Translations under genes and position numbers: made by a program
Shown here: in pieces, positions 1-7,396 of the stretch
How the letters are laid out: each line of letters starts with the position of its first letter
How positions within the stretch are numbered: position 1 is the first letter of the stretch
Assembly (NCBI GenBank): GCA_011800805.1
Contig: MPNW01000387.1
Location: 60,001 to 71,638 of the forward strand
Reading direction: 5' to 3'
DNA: 11,638 nt
DNA from: Hirudo medicinalis
Taxonomy: Eukaryota; Annelida; Clitellata; Hirudinida; Hirudinidae
Notes under the pieces: model-generated
Seen by the model: the letters and a program-made list of their open reading frames with translations, nothing else
What the model was told of the DNA's origin: nothing
The model's database searches: none

Positions 1-237
1 TCATATCATTATCATCATCATAGTGATGTGATCAAGACACAATCACCATCATCATCATAACCATCATCATAATCATGATAATAATCAACATCATCATTAT
101 CATCATCATAGTGATGTGATCAAGACACAATCACCATCATCATCATAACCATCATCATAATCATGATAATAATCAACATCATCATTACCGATGCCATCAT
201 ATCATTATCATCATCACCGCGATCGAGACGTAATCAC
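1..237. repeat. 88-bp tandem repeat of ATC-rich DNA, about two and a half copies
   Basis: Bases 5 to 187 repeat with an exact period of 88 bp: the marker TAGTGATGTG occurs at 21-30 and again at 109-118, and the identity runs to base 187. A third, diverged partial copy starts near 197. It keeps the TCATATCATTATCATCATCA lead, then changes to CCGCGATCGAGACG and returns to TAATCACC. The unit is built of CAT/ATC trinucleotides. It lies just downstream of a minus-strand exon, and the third copy merges into the exon's donor side. Confidence 0.9.
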
Positions 238-428
238 CAACTTCCAGAAACTGTTGCAGCTTCCTTGTCACAGTGAATTTCTCCACCAAGAATCTCAAGT
301 AGTTCAAGAGGTCGTCAGGTTCAACGGAGGTCAAGAGGTTGTGGCTGTCCTTGGTTAGGAAGACCTCCCTCGAGGGGCTCAGTCTTGTGCTCCTCCCCCT
401 GCACTGTTCAAGCTCCACCCTCACCAGC
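238..428 (-). CDS. Internal exon of an unrecognised helical protein (minus-strand gene)
   Basis: I do not recognise this protein. Read leftward, an acceptor (ATAACCAG, AG at 430-429) opens a 191-nt exon whose first base completes the codon left open by the exon at 1542-1391, giving an unbroken R-LVRVELEQCRG. The peptide goes on with SREVFLTKDSHNLL, EPDDLLNYLRFLVEKF and TRKLQQFLE. It is rich in Leu, Glu, Arg and Lys, with no signal peptide or membrane segment, and looks helical, perhaps coiled coil. The proposed donor is TTG|GTGATT (GT at 237-236), which is moderate; the frame stays open past it into simple repeats, so the true end could differ by a few bases. The next exon is outside the window. 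Codon use (many G/C-ending codons) contrasts with the AT-rich flanks and supports coding. Confidence 0.62.
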
Positions 429-579
429 CTGGTTATGATTATGTTAATGATCTTCATTATAATGATAGCTCATTAGCATATTATGCTAAAATATGGAAAT
501 TGAGATCATAAATCTATTGCGATCATTGTAAACAGAAGGTACGTGCATGTGCGATGTTTCTTGCGTGCGATGTCGTCAA

Positions 580-595
580 TTTTTTTTTTTTTTTT
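580..595. repeat. Poly(T) run of 16, possible poly(A) tail of a minus-strand retroposon
   Basis: Sixteen consecutive T. On the minus strand this is a poly(A) run lying about 300 bp downstream of the tRNA-like segment at 846-950, so it could be the tail of one retroposed SINE. I found no clear target-site duplication, so this link is inference. Confidence 0.4.
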
Positions 596-845
596 CAATC
601 ACCACCAACATCGAAATGCAGGAATTTTTACATTTTAACTGAAAAAAAATCCTACTGCTAAATTCAAAAATTGAAATTCCACAAAATATTTAAACATTTA
701 AAAAATATTTTTTCAAGATTAAACAGGAAAAAGATGGCAAATAAATAAACGGCAAAGGTCGTAACGTGTCCGTCATGCGTGAAAACCGACTCGCGTACTT
801 CATTTTTGTAGCGTGGCGTCAGAGGTGCTTTATGCTACCCGTTTA

Positions 846-950
846 CTTAGCGCCCCTTTTGTCACCCGAGGGCCCTTGCGGCAGTGCGGGCCGGGTTTCG
901 AACACGGCACTTTGAGACCGTTGTCAACTTGCACCGCTAGGAGTGCTGCA
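846..950 (-). repeat. tRNA-like SINE head with A and B boxes
   Basis: On the minus strand the segment reads TAGCGGTGCAAGTTG, an A-box-like stretch, and about 36 bases later TGTTCGAAACCC, which fits the RNA polymerase III B box GGTTCGANNCC except at its first base. A GC-rich stretch follows (CCGGCCCGCACTGCCG), unlike the AT-rich surroundings. There is no full cloverleaf I can fold, so this is a tRNA-derived SINE head or a decayed tRNA pseudogene, not a working tRNA gene. It sits in the intron between the minus-strand exons at 1391 and 428, in the same sense as that gene. Confidence 0.5.
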
Positions 951-1047
951 TAAATTTGGTGGATAAAGAGCTGATGCTGGTGCTAGGCTGAGGAGGTGCT
1001 GTGTAAATGACCTGCTTTGTAATTTGAACTCATCGCACTTAAGGAGC

Positions 1048-1373
1048 CGTTAACATTTACTGATAACATTTACTGATAACATTTACCGATAACATTTACC
1101 GTTAACATTTACCGATAACATGTACTGATAACATTTACCGTTAACATTTACTGATAACATTTACTGATAACATTTACCGATAACATTTACCGATAACATT
1201 TACCGATAACATTTACTAATAACTTTAACTGATAATATTTGCTGTTAATATTCATTGATAACATTTACTGATAACATTAACTGATAATATTTACTGTTAA
1301 TATTCATTGATAACATTTACTGATAACATTAACTGATAACATTTACTGTTAATATTCATTGATAACATTTACT
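1048..1373. repeat. 13-bp minisatellite with a 52-bp higher-order unit
   Basis: About 25 tandem copies of a 13-bp unit, consensus GATAACATTTACT, with variants (ACCGTT, ACCGAT). From 1231 onward the copies are ordered in sets of four, making 52-bp blocks that start at 1231, 1283 and 1335. Each block has the order GATAATATTTNCT or GATAACATTTACT, then GTTAATATTCATT, then GATAACATTTACT, then GATAACATTAACT (lost in the third block). The array ends about 17 bases from the splice donor of the minus-strand exon 1542-1391, so it fills the start of that intron. Confidence 0.92.
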
Positions 1374-1390
1374 CTTAATTTTTACAGCAC

Positions 1391-1542
1391 CTGATTTTTT
1401 GTTGGACATCCTCGTACTGCTCTCGACGGACAGACGAGGCCTTCATTCCCCCGCCAGAGGCTCCTTCGTTCATCTGCTTCGTCCATCTTTCCATCAGGAG
1501 ACGTTCCATCGTTTGGAGGCTGTCGCATCTGTCTGCGTAGTA
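1391..1542 (-). CDS. Internal exon of an unrecognised helical protein (minus-strand gene)
   Basis: Read leftward, the acceptor TTTTACAG (AG at 1544-1543) and the donor ATCAG|GTGCTG (GT at 1390-1389) frame a 152-nt exon. It starts in phase 0 and ends with two bases of a codon, which the exon at 428-238 completes. The peptide begins YYADRCDSLQTMERLLMERW and continues KQMNEGASGGGMKASS and VRREQYEDVQQKIR: amphipathic charged helices around a Gly-rich break, with no membrane segment. The open frame runs on to a stop at 1375, but past 1390 it is intron. The function is unknown. I considered a ciliary or centrosomal coiled-coil protein because of the composition, but I have no diagnostic motif. Confidence 0.7.
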
Positions 1543-1958
1543 CTGTAAAATCGTCAGACGTGTACTTATTTTCAGCATTGGATTCGTGCGGGAATTTATT
1601 GAATTTAAAGAATAAGCGACTTTGAATAAGAATTTCTTGCTAATCTATCGACCATCACAATGCACGATGAATGCAGTGGTGAATCAAAGATTCGTCACAA
1701 ATTCAGTGATGGATTGATGCATGATTGACTCACAAACGTGAATCAATGCATTGAAAAATGCAGACACGACAAAAGAACGCATTCTCTGATGACACAGTCG
1801 TCGTCAGATTGTCAAAATCTGTTTGAGGTGAAACTGAGGTCTTCGAAGCTTGAAAACCCATTGAACAATGGGTTCACAATTCATCCCCATGGATCAATAG
1901 ATGAATGCACAAGTGAATGCACATGCGAATGCATGCGGTGCATGGCAGGAAGAACAAC

Positions 1959-2063
1959 CTGATGGAGGAGGAGAGGCAGCGTGTCGAGAGAATAGTCAGA
2001 GTTCAAGGCTGAGTCGAGCTGCTTTGAAGTGTCGTCGACGTATCCCGATGTCGCGAGCGGTGT
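1959..2063 (-). CDS. Internal exon (35 codons) of the same minus-strand gene
   Basis: The acceptor GTTGACAG (AG at 2065-2064) and the donor CATCAG|GTTGTT (GT at 1958-1957) enclose 105 nt, exactly 35 codons, starting and ending in phase 0. That matches the phase-0 start of the next exon at 1542, so the joined reading is LPLLLHQ-YYADRC. The peptide starts TPLATSGYVDDTSKQLDSAL and continues SDYSLDTLPLLLHQ. It has no known motif. Two longer plus-strand open frames overlap this segment, but they look like shadows: they are Cys/His/Met-rich from CATGCA-type repeats and lack splice or start context. The previous exon must end in phase 0. Confidence 0.6.
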
Positions 2064-2142
2064 CTGTCAACAATCATTGGATCTCTAATCATCGGATGTT
2101 TAAAGTTAATTGACGTCGTTATCGCTCGTTAGGCATTAATGA

Positions 2143-2392
2143 TTAAGTTTAAATAATGATAATGATAATGAATAATAATGGTAATTATGAATAATATGGT
2201 AATGATGAATGATATCATAATTGTGAATAAAATGATAATTATGAATGTGGTAATGATGAATAATGTGGTAATAATGAATAATGTGGTAATGATGAATGTG
2301 GTAATGATGAATAATATCATAATTATGAATGTGATAATGATTAATAATATGGTAATTATGAGTATGATAATGATGAATCATATGACTGAGCA
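2143..2392. repeat. ATG/AAT-rich low-complexity tract
   Basis: About 250 bp built from ATGAATAATGTGGTAATG-like pieces of 15 to 19 bp, imperfectly tandem. Because stop codons are rare in this composition it is open in several frames on both strands: Met/Asn/Val/Ile-rich on plus, His/Ile/Thr/Tyr-rich on minus. I read these as artefacts and not genes. Confidence 0.85.
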
Positions 2393-3206
2393 TTATTCTA
2401 TGTATTGAATCATTGTTGAATATATTGATTGATCATCGATCGATTATAATGCAACTTGATGTTGTACTTGTAAAATTTATTGCAATGATATTATATTTAA
2501 TTATACATCCTACAGTTGTAACATGATGACAACAATGATGCACAAGTTGAACATCGGACATCAACCTTCAACGTTCTTTTTATCAGGTGTTCCCTTTCCA
2601 GACCAAAATAGGAAAAGTCCTTGGGTAGAGGTATCGACCTTTTGAACAATCAACAAGCACCATTTTTAATGTCATGATTATCTATTTAAATTTATAATAT
2701 ATCACGATTTGTTTGAAATAAGAGACTGAAGTGTTTATTTGCATAAAGACTTTAACACATCATATCCAAATTATCTAGTGCAATTAGTATGGAAATGTCA
2801 TGTTTCCATCTAAGTTGTGGTTCTGTGATCCTAAAACAATGGACACATGCCAAATACATTCATGAATTAAATTTGTAGTGCCATCTTTTCCTCTCTCAAC
2901 CCCAACTCTCTGGAAAACTACCTACTGTACCTACAATTTCATGACGACCATTTTTTGGCTAAGCTCCGAAATATATCACTAATTAACATAACCACGTATT
3001 ACCAAATATTATTACAATTTTATCGCGTCAGTATGACATAGAAAATTGGTTTCAAATGCATCTATCAATGAGAGGTTATGGTAAAGTTGATGTCTGCCAC
3101 TACAAATGAAGCGACGTAAAGTGCCTATCCATCAAATAAGTAAATGCTTGACAATCGGATTGATTGATCGATTGATTGCACAAGTTCAATCGTTCTTCGA
3201 AATCAC
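2393..3206. other. AT-rich stretch without a recognisable gene
   Basis: I see no convincing exon on either strand. It contains a 15-base word, TCCTTGGGTAGAGGT (2618-2632), that recurs at 5469-5483, and a short Pro-rich open stretch around 2586-2640 with no splice support. If the candidate exon at 3207-3327 belongs to the minus-strand gene, a further small exon that starts in phase 2 and ends in phase 0 should lie here, but I could not find it. Confidence 0.4.
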
Positions 3207-3327
3207 CTCGTGCCTTGTTCAGGTTTTTCATATTGCTGATCTTCCAACACGTCCTTCAAGCCGTCGAATGACAACTTCAACTGCGACTCTGCTTTTCTCA
3301 ACAGGTCGGAGGTCCTTCCGAAATAAC
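3207..3327 (-). CDS. Candidate upstream exon of the minus-strand helical protein
   Basis: Read leftward, an acceptor (AATCAG, AG at 3329-3328, or GGAAG at 3316-3315) opens a frame that reads SDLLRKAESQLKLSFDGLK, then DVLEDQQYEKPEQGTR. It ends at a donor CACGAG|GTGATT (GT at 3206-3205), just before an in-frame TGA. The composition (charged, helical, Lys/Glu/Leu) matches the exons to the left. It ends with two bases of a codon, while the exon at 2063 starts in phase 0, so a missing exon or a wrong donor is implied. An ATG lies eleven codons before AESQ, so this might instead be a first exon. The plus-strand open frame over the same bases (3106-3342) is taken as a shadow. Confidence 0.42.
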
Positions 3328-3884
3328 CTGATTCATTCATAACTTAAACTAATTCAACCAACTAAATCCGGAAAATATTAGAAAGTTAATATTCAATTGA
3401 AGACTTCTCGGATATTCCTGAAGTTCCTCAAACTATCGGGAACCATGAGGTTTCCATGGAAATCTAACTCAGCTTAGTTTTGTTATTTACACTTTTCAGA
3501 AAAATTTTAAAATGAAAAATCGTCATTTTACATTGATTAGTTTTAGAAAAAAATTAATTTTAATTGATGGAAATGATCAGAGGATTGAAAAGACCGGCGA
3601 TGGTGCAAGTCTCGTGATTTAGTTAGCAATCACCTCAGTCGTTAGCAATTCACATCACGTCCAACCGGAGGACGATTCGTGCTTAACAATGTGTTTTTGA
3701 CAAGCAACTAAATATTTACACAGATGGGTACAGACGGAGAACATAAAAGTTTTTGCATGATTTCATTCTAGCCAAAAAGCATGTTTCCAATTCAGTGGAA
3801 TCGGAAGCTTTTGTCTGAAATTGGTCGCTTTTTTGTTTATTATTAGAGCGGTTTATCACGCAGACATTAGTCATATTAAACTAT
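3328..3884. other. Non-coding stretch between the two divergent genes
   Basis: AT-rich, with no exon I can support. GTTAGCAAT is repeated at 3622-3630 and 3641-3649 in a moderately GC-rich patch (3590-3690) that may be old repeat DNA. Given the divergent genes on each side, promoters may lie in 3.3-5.1 kb, but I see no clear TATA or initiator pair. Confidence 0.35.
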
Positions 3885-3960
3885 GTTAATATTAATTATG
3901 TTACGATACGTTATGTTGTGTCATGATGTGTTATGATATGCTATGTTATGTTATTGTGAA
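3885..3960. repeat. TATGTTA-type low-complexity tract
   Basis: Imperfect repeats of TATGTTA, GATACGTTATG and GATATGCTATG, with no coding potential. It precedes the LINE 3' end described next. Confidence 0.6.
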
Positions 3961-4019
3961 CTGAAGTTCAACGAATTCTATTTTCTATAAGCCGCTTCAT
4001 TATGATACGGCGGAATAAA

Positions 4020-4124
4020 AGGCCTCTAATTCGTTCAGCCTCTTCAAGCGAACCTCAAGACCCACTTTTTCCCTCAGCAGCCGAAGGACGAAGCGCCCTT
4101 GACACTTACGCTTAAGGCGCTGTA
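4020..4124 (+). mobile_element. 3' end of a CR1/L2-like LINE (or a SINE sharing that tail)
   Basis: In one frame the bases after 4050 read NLKTHFF, closely like the (F)K..LKTHLF motif that ends the reverse-transcriptase ORF of many CR1/L2-type LINEs. FK lies just upstream after a one-base frame slip. This is followed by CACTTACGCTTAAGGCGCTG and a TATAAAT tail into (AAAT)n. A related tail occurs at 8755-8805. Only the last 100 bp or so are recognisable, so it is a 5'-truncated copy or a SINE that borrowed the LINE tail. Confidence 0.6.
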
Positions 4125-4152
4125 TAAATAAATAAATAAATAAATATATATA

Positions 4153-4192
<40 letters not shown>
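4122..4192. repeat. Compound microsatellite (AAAT)n-(AT)n-(ATT)n
   Basis: The LINE-like tail at 4124 runs directly into about five AAAT units, then about six AT units, then about thirteen ATT units. Growth from a retroposon tail is the usual origin of such an array. Confidence 0.93.
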
Positions 4193-4721
4193 AAGGCTGC
4201 AAGTATTGACCAATTTCTGATTTTCCTTAAAATGCGATAATATTATTGTAATAATATATTTCATCATATCATAATAACATTACTACACAAGTATTTTCAT
4301 TCTCTGGTTATAAATTACTATAACCGATTCTCCAGCATTCATATTTCCCATTGGAAGACTAGTACTGATTGGACCGGATTTTGAGCCTCTCCAATAAATA
4401 TTTTTAGATCGAATGTGAATGAAATTTTATTGCATCTTATGAATCATGATTTTCCTTAGCATCTGCTGAATTTTTTAGTGCTTTAATCGCATCCTTTAAT
4501 GTAATGAAGTTAATTTTAGAATGGCTCATAAAAATTTTCATGATGGGTCCACCGAAAATACCGAATGAACCAGTGCCAAATACTTGCTTAAAAGTATGAT
4601 ATTAAGAGTCGTGTGATTTGCGTTTCACCTGTTATTTAATATTACTTACAATCAGTACAAAAATATTTGGTTTAGTGATGACAAAGAATGTCTAAACAAA
4701 GCGTTTCAACTATTGGAGAGA
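4193..4721. other. AT-rich stretch, no gene recognised
   Basis: No supported exon. A short open stretch around 4345-4397 reads PIGRLVLIGPDFEPL, but it has no donor in frame before its stop, so I do not annotate it. The rest is AT-rich with scattered stops in all frames. Confidence 0.35.
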
Positions 4722-4890
4722 GTTAACAAATGGAAATTGTTAAAAACTTGAAGATGTTATTTCGGTAAAAGTTTGAAAAAGCTGTTGTACGACATTGGTG
4801 GGTCATGAATGATGACTACGTCATTCCCAATATTGAGCGGGACGGTTGTGTTTTTTCAGGCTCGTTTTTATAGCAAGCTCCATAGGGTCT
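4722..4890. repeat. Dispersed repeat, copy 1
   Basis: About 170 bp that align with 11481-11638, including an identical core of 22 bases (4810-4831 against 11558-11579) and shared runs such as GACGGTTGTGTTTTT and AGCAAGCTC. A block of about 8 bases (near 4796-4809) is extra in this copy. I do not recognise the family. There are no terminal inverted repeats and no tail that I can define. Confidence 0.82.
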
Positions 4891-5161
4891 TAAAAACTGC
4901 TAATAGTGAATAAATGACACTTAAATATTTCACGATTTAATGATGAATTAATTACACTTAAACACTATGCTCTCGTTGGAGATCTCCGAAAATGAAATTC
5001 AACACGATTAGTGAGTCTATTGCATTAAGCTTGACTTTGAACATCTTAAGAACGGATTTGTTCGGAATATTAACATTCAAATTACTAATTAATTATCTCA
5101 TTAACTTAGAGTTGACCTTGGCTCTATGTTACCTGAAACAAATATACTTACTTCCATCGAG

Positions 5162-5400
5162 TGCTACGATGTGCCGGGAAGAAGTGCTTCAAAGATTGCA
5201 GCTGATTGAAAGGGGCGAAATTCACATAGAGAAACCTACATATCTAAGTATCTACAACAAAAATTACACAATTTACATCCTCGTCACATCTGAAAATAAC
5301 TGTGTTTACGCTTTGAGTCCCACATTCCTCTACGACAACTCCACTCCGATTCTCTTGAAACAAGATTTACAACGTCCAGAAGAAGCGAGCATTCCGCCAG
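5162..5400 (+). CDS. Exon A of an FG-GAP/VCBS-like beta-propeller protein
   Basis: This is the first exon I can support of a plus-strand gene. The donor CCGCCAG|GTAATC (5401) is strong. The acceptor CTTCCATCGAG (AG at 5160-5161) is my choice, but the frame is open upstream to an ATG at 4992, where the sequence is Leu/Ile-rich and not convincingly coding, so the true start is unsure. The peptide reads CREEVLQRLQLIERGEIHI, then PTYLSIYNKNYTIYILVTS and NNCVYALSPTFL: alternating beta strands resembling a first VCBS/FG-GAP blade (...DLLVTS..G.VYAL) whose acidic loop is eroded. The exon ends with one base of a codon (G), which AC at 6641 completes to Asp. No signal peptide is visible, so an upstream exon is likely. 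Confidence 0.55.
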
Positions 5401-5468
5401 GTAATCTCCATTTTAATTTGACAGTTTTATTATTGAAGAAAAACTAAATCCTTGAGCATATACAATCT

Positions 5469-5483
5469 TCCTTGGGTAGAGGT
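5469..5483. repeat. 15-base word shared with 2618-2632
   Basis: TCCTTGGGTAGAGGT is identical at both places in the same orientation, while the flanks do not align. It may be a scrap of a dispersed repeat. Confidence 0.4.
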
Positions 5484-5500
5484 CCCAAATAAATGGTTTG

Positions 5501-5700
5501 CAGTGTTGTTCGGTAACGAAATAAAAGTAACGCATTGCTTTACTTAAGTACAGCCGAAGAACTTTTTACCTGTAACGAAGTACGTACAAATTTTCAGTAC
5601 CTTTACTTGTAAAAGTAAGATTTTCGGAAATGCTTTTACTTCGTTACTTGTCCACCACAATGCGTTACAAAGTAATGCAAACAAAAGTAGACATTTATAA
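5501..5700. mobile_element. hAT-like foldback element, left end and palindromic body
   Basis: It starts CAGTGTTGTTCGGTAACG, a hAT-style CAG..G end, followed by AGTAAC/ACTTTTACT-rich DNA typical of non-autonomous hAT elements. Nested inverted repeats are visible: GTAACGCATTG at 5527-5537 pairs exactly with 5658-5668, and GTAACGAAGT at 5572-5581 pairs with 5638-5647. I cannot find a matching right terminal repeat or an 8-bp target duplication, so it is truncated or decayed. It sits in the intron between exons A and B, with no coding capacity. Confidence 0.55.
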
Positions 5701-5754
5701 CGAAATACATGAAGTTTAAGTCGATTGTGAAGCTGCTAAAATCATAAACAACAA

Positions 5755-6150
5755 AAGAAAACATGACCATGTCACTCCTCTTCTCCATGATCTCCACTGG
5801 CTACGCATTTGTCAGAGAATTGACTATAAAATCTCTTCACTCATTTTCAAGTCTTTCCTGGATCACCGTCACACCTGCCTTTCACTCGCACTGCACAAAT
5901 TCCTGCTAGGCGCGGGCTCAGATCAGCAACCAGGGGCTCCCTCGTTAAATCATCTGCCCGACGTGCGACACTGGATGGCAGATGATCTATAGACCTATAG
6001 ATGTTCTTGGTCCACAGATCGGGAATAGATCCGCCCCTCGATTACCAACACTGATCCAGCCGGATTTCACTCCGCTCTCACAACCTTCCTCTTCAAAGAA
6101 AGCTTACCTCCATTAGTGGTCTTGAAGTTCTGTTAAACGTACGCCACTCT
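5755..6150 (+). pseudogene. Decayed LINE reverse-transcriptase C-terminal region
   Basis: Frames near 5770-5850 read DHVTPLLHDLHWLRICQRID, then YKISSLIFKSF. This is the H.TPLL..LHWLP...RIDYK....FK signature that follows the reverse-transcriptase domain in CR1/L2/Jockey-type LINEs. Further on, frames give LGPQIGNRSAP (family: GP..WNSLP) and, near 6064-6100, FHSALTTFLFK (family: FK..LKTFLF), the usual end of the ORF. Stops and at least two frame changes break it, and no catalytic core lies upstream, so this is a 5'-truncated dead copy in the intron of the plus-strand gene, in the same sense as that gene. Confidence 0.75.
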
Positions 6151-6165
6151 AATCAAACTCTGTAT

Positions 6166-6640
6166 CGTTATCGTTATGAAAGTCGTACATTTACAAATGT
6201 TAACAACACGGCAGTCTTCTGTCTGATAGACATTTCATACAGGCATAAGTGTCGTTAAATTATATCACTGAAAATATTGTTCTACATACTTTGCATCATT
6301 AATGATGTCGGGAAAGTGCAAACATATTTTAATAATACTAGTGTAATAGTTTATACTAAACATATTTTACTGCAAAAACTGCAACTCAAATAAATGTAGT
6401 TCGAAATTGAGAAATTTAGTCGGTGACTTTATTCATTTATTGCCGGATTTTCACGTCTGTCTTAATATGACAAAAGTAAAAGAAATGAACGAAATTTCTA
6501 TCTAAAATAACCTAATCACGAACATGTCAATATACTGCAATATTAAATCTATAGAATCATCTTTTTAAGTATCAAATTATTCACAAGTGTCTGCAATTCC
6601 TGTACGAATTAGCATCGGTTGAAATTAATGCTTTTAACAG
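6166..6640. other. AT-rich intronic stretch before exon B
   Basis: No exon, repeat or RNA I can support, apart from a doubled CGTTAT near 6167. The last 20 bases give a good pyrimidine-rich acceptor (GCTTTTAACAG). Confidence 0.4.
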
Positions 6641-6841
6641 ACGGAGCATTCAAATTTCCCGCCATCGTATTAACAGACAGAGGTACTACGGAGTATAATG
6701 CACGGATATTTGTATTTGATATCACCGATATCAATAATCCTAAAGAATACATCATAACCGGTGAACCCAGTGGACATAGTGACTTCAGTAGCACTCTCTG
6801 GATAAGTGATAAAGAAATCCTTGTCGGCGAGATATTCCAAC
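6641..6841 (+). CDS. Exon B of the beta-propeller protein
   Basis: The acceptor GCTTTTAACAG|AC and the donor TTCCAAC|GTTTGC enclose 201 nt. Joined to exon A the reading is SIPP-D-GAFKFPAIVLTDRG; joined to exon C it is EIFQ-R-WDYHIRRY. Both junctions keep phase. The peptide has alternating strands: FPAIVLTDRG, ARIFVFDITDINNPKEYII and SSTLWISDKEILVGEIFQ. The IFVFDITDINNPKEY strand looks like a propeller blade of the LVIVD/VCBS sort; this resemblance is by eye only. Open frame continues past the donor to 6891 but becomes Leu/Gln-rich and lacks support. The minus-strand frame at 6609-6794 is a shadow. Confidence 0.62.
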
Positions 6842-6914
6842 GTTTGCCATATATTTTATTTCAAATACAGCTACAAGCTGTGCTAATCTAAAACGTTTTT
6901 ATAAATGTATTCAG

Positions 6915-7048
6915 GCTGGGATTATCATATAAGACGTTATAAAAACCATTTCGATCAGGAAACCAAAACATGGGAAAGAATAAAATTCGTTCAACTCAAA
7001 GCCGCGGGAATGGTTTTTTATAGAAATATCTGGAATTCATTTGACGCC
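6915..7048 (+). CDS. Exon C of the beta-propeller protein (3' end uncertain)
   Basis: The acceptor TGTATTCAG (AG at 6913-6914) opens GC, which completes the codon from exon B, then WDYHIRRYKNHFDQETKTW, ERIKF and onwards. The aromatic and charged pattern suits a propeller strand pair. The exon must end in phase 0 to meet exon D. Three weak GT donors do so: after 6988 (TTC|GTTCAA), after 7012 (ATG|GTTTTT) and after 7048 (GCC|GTTCAG). An in-frame TGA sits at 7055-7057, just before a better donor (GTAAAC) that would break the phase. So either a weak donor is used, a small exon is missed, or this gene copy is damaged. Confidence 0.45.
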
Positions 7049-7396
7049 GTTCAGTGAAGTAAACCTAACATTAATATGGGAAGAGACAGATATGGGAAAC
7101 CGGGAATTTGGCCGATCAGGAATCATGTTAGAAATTCATTTGATTGAAATTTAAGCAAATAATTCTGAGAGGACATGCCAGTATTGAATACATATGACAG
7201 CATGATAGAGATAGAATGATAGGTGTGAGGCAGATTGAAGTACAACTTCGTCTTTGAGTGAAAAATCCAAGAAACCAACCTCAAAGATGATCTCAATAAA
7301 TAATCAGAGACGTATATGTTATTAAAATTGAGATTTTCAATAATTAAAATCGTCCTGGGCATCGTTCTCTTGTGAGCCCATTGGATTCCGTTTCAG
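7049..7396. other. Intron between exons C and D
   Basis: No exon I can support. The minus-strand open frame 7123-7362 lacks protein-like composition and is taken as chance. The last bases (GGATTCCGTTTCAG) form a strong acceptor for exon D. Confidence 0.4.

Noticed and set aside
1..238. CRISPR array
   Set aside because: The repeats are contiguous trinucleotide-rich DNA without unique spacers, and the window is eukaryotic.
846..950. Functional tRNA gene
   Set aside because: There is a good B box, but no acceptor stem or cloverleaf can be folded by eye.
1738..2113. Two plus-strand open frames, Cys/His/Met-rich
   Set aside because: They overlap a better-supported minus-strand exon at 1959-2063, and their composition comes from GAATGCA-type repeats with no splice or start support.
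2129..2408. His/Ile-rich (minus) and Met/Asn-rich (plus) open frames
   Set aside because: These are pure simple-sequence artefacts of the ATG/AAT-rich tract, open in several frames at once.
3106..3342. Plus-strand open frame of 78 codons
   Set aside because: The opposite strand gives a more protein-like helical exon with splice borders, and the plus frame has no recognisable motif.
4345..4397. Possible upstream exon reading PIGRLVLIGPDFEPL
   Set aside because: It stops at a TAA soon after, without a fitting donor, so it cannot be tied to the plus-strand gene.
6609..6794. Minus-strand open frame opposite exon B
   Set aside because: It is a shadow of the phase-matched plus-strand exon.
7123..7362. 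Minus-strand open frame of 79 codons
   Set aside because: There is no domain or composition signal, and it lies in an intron.
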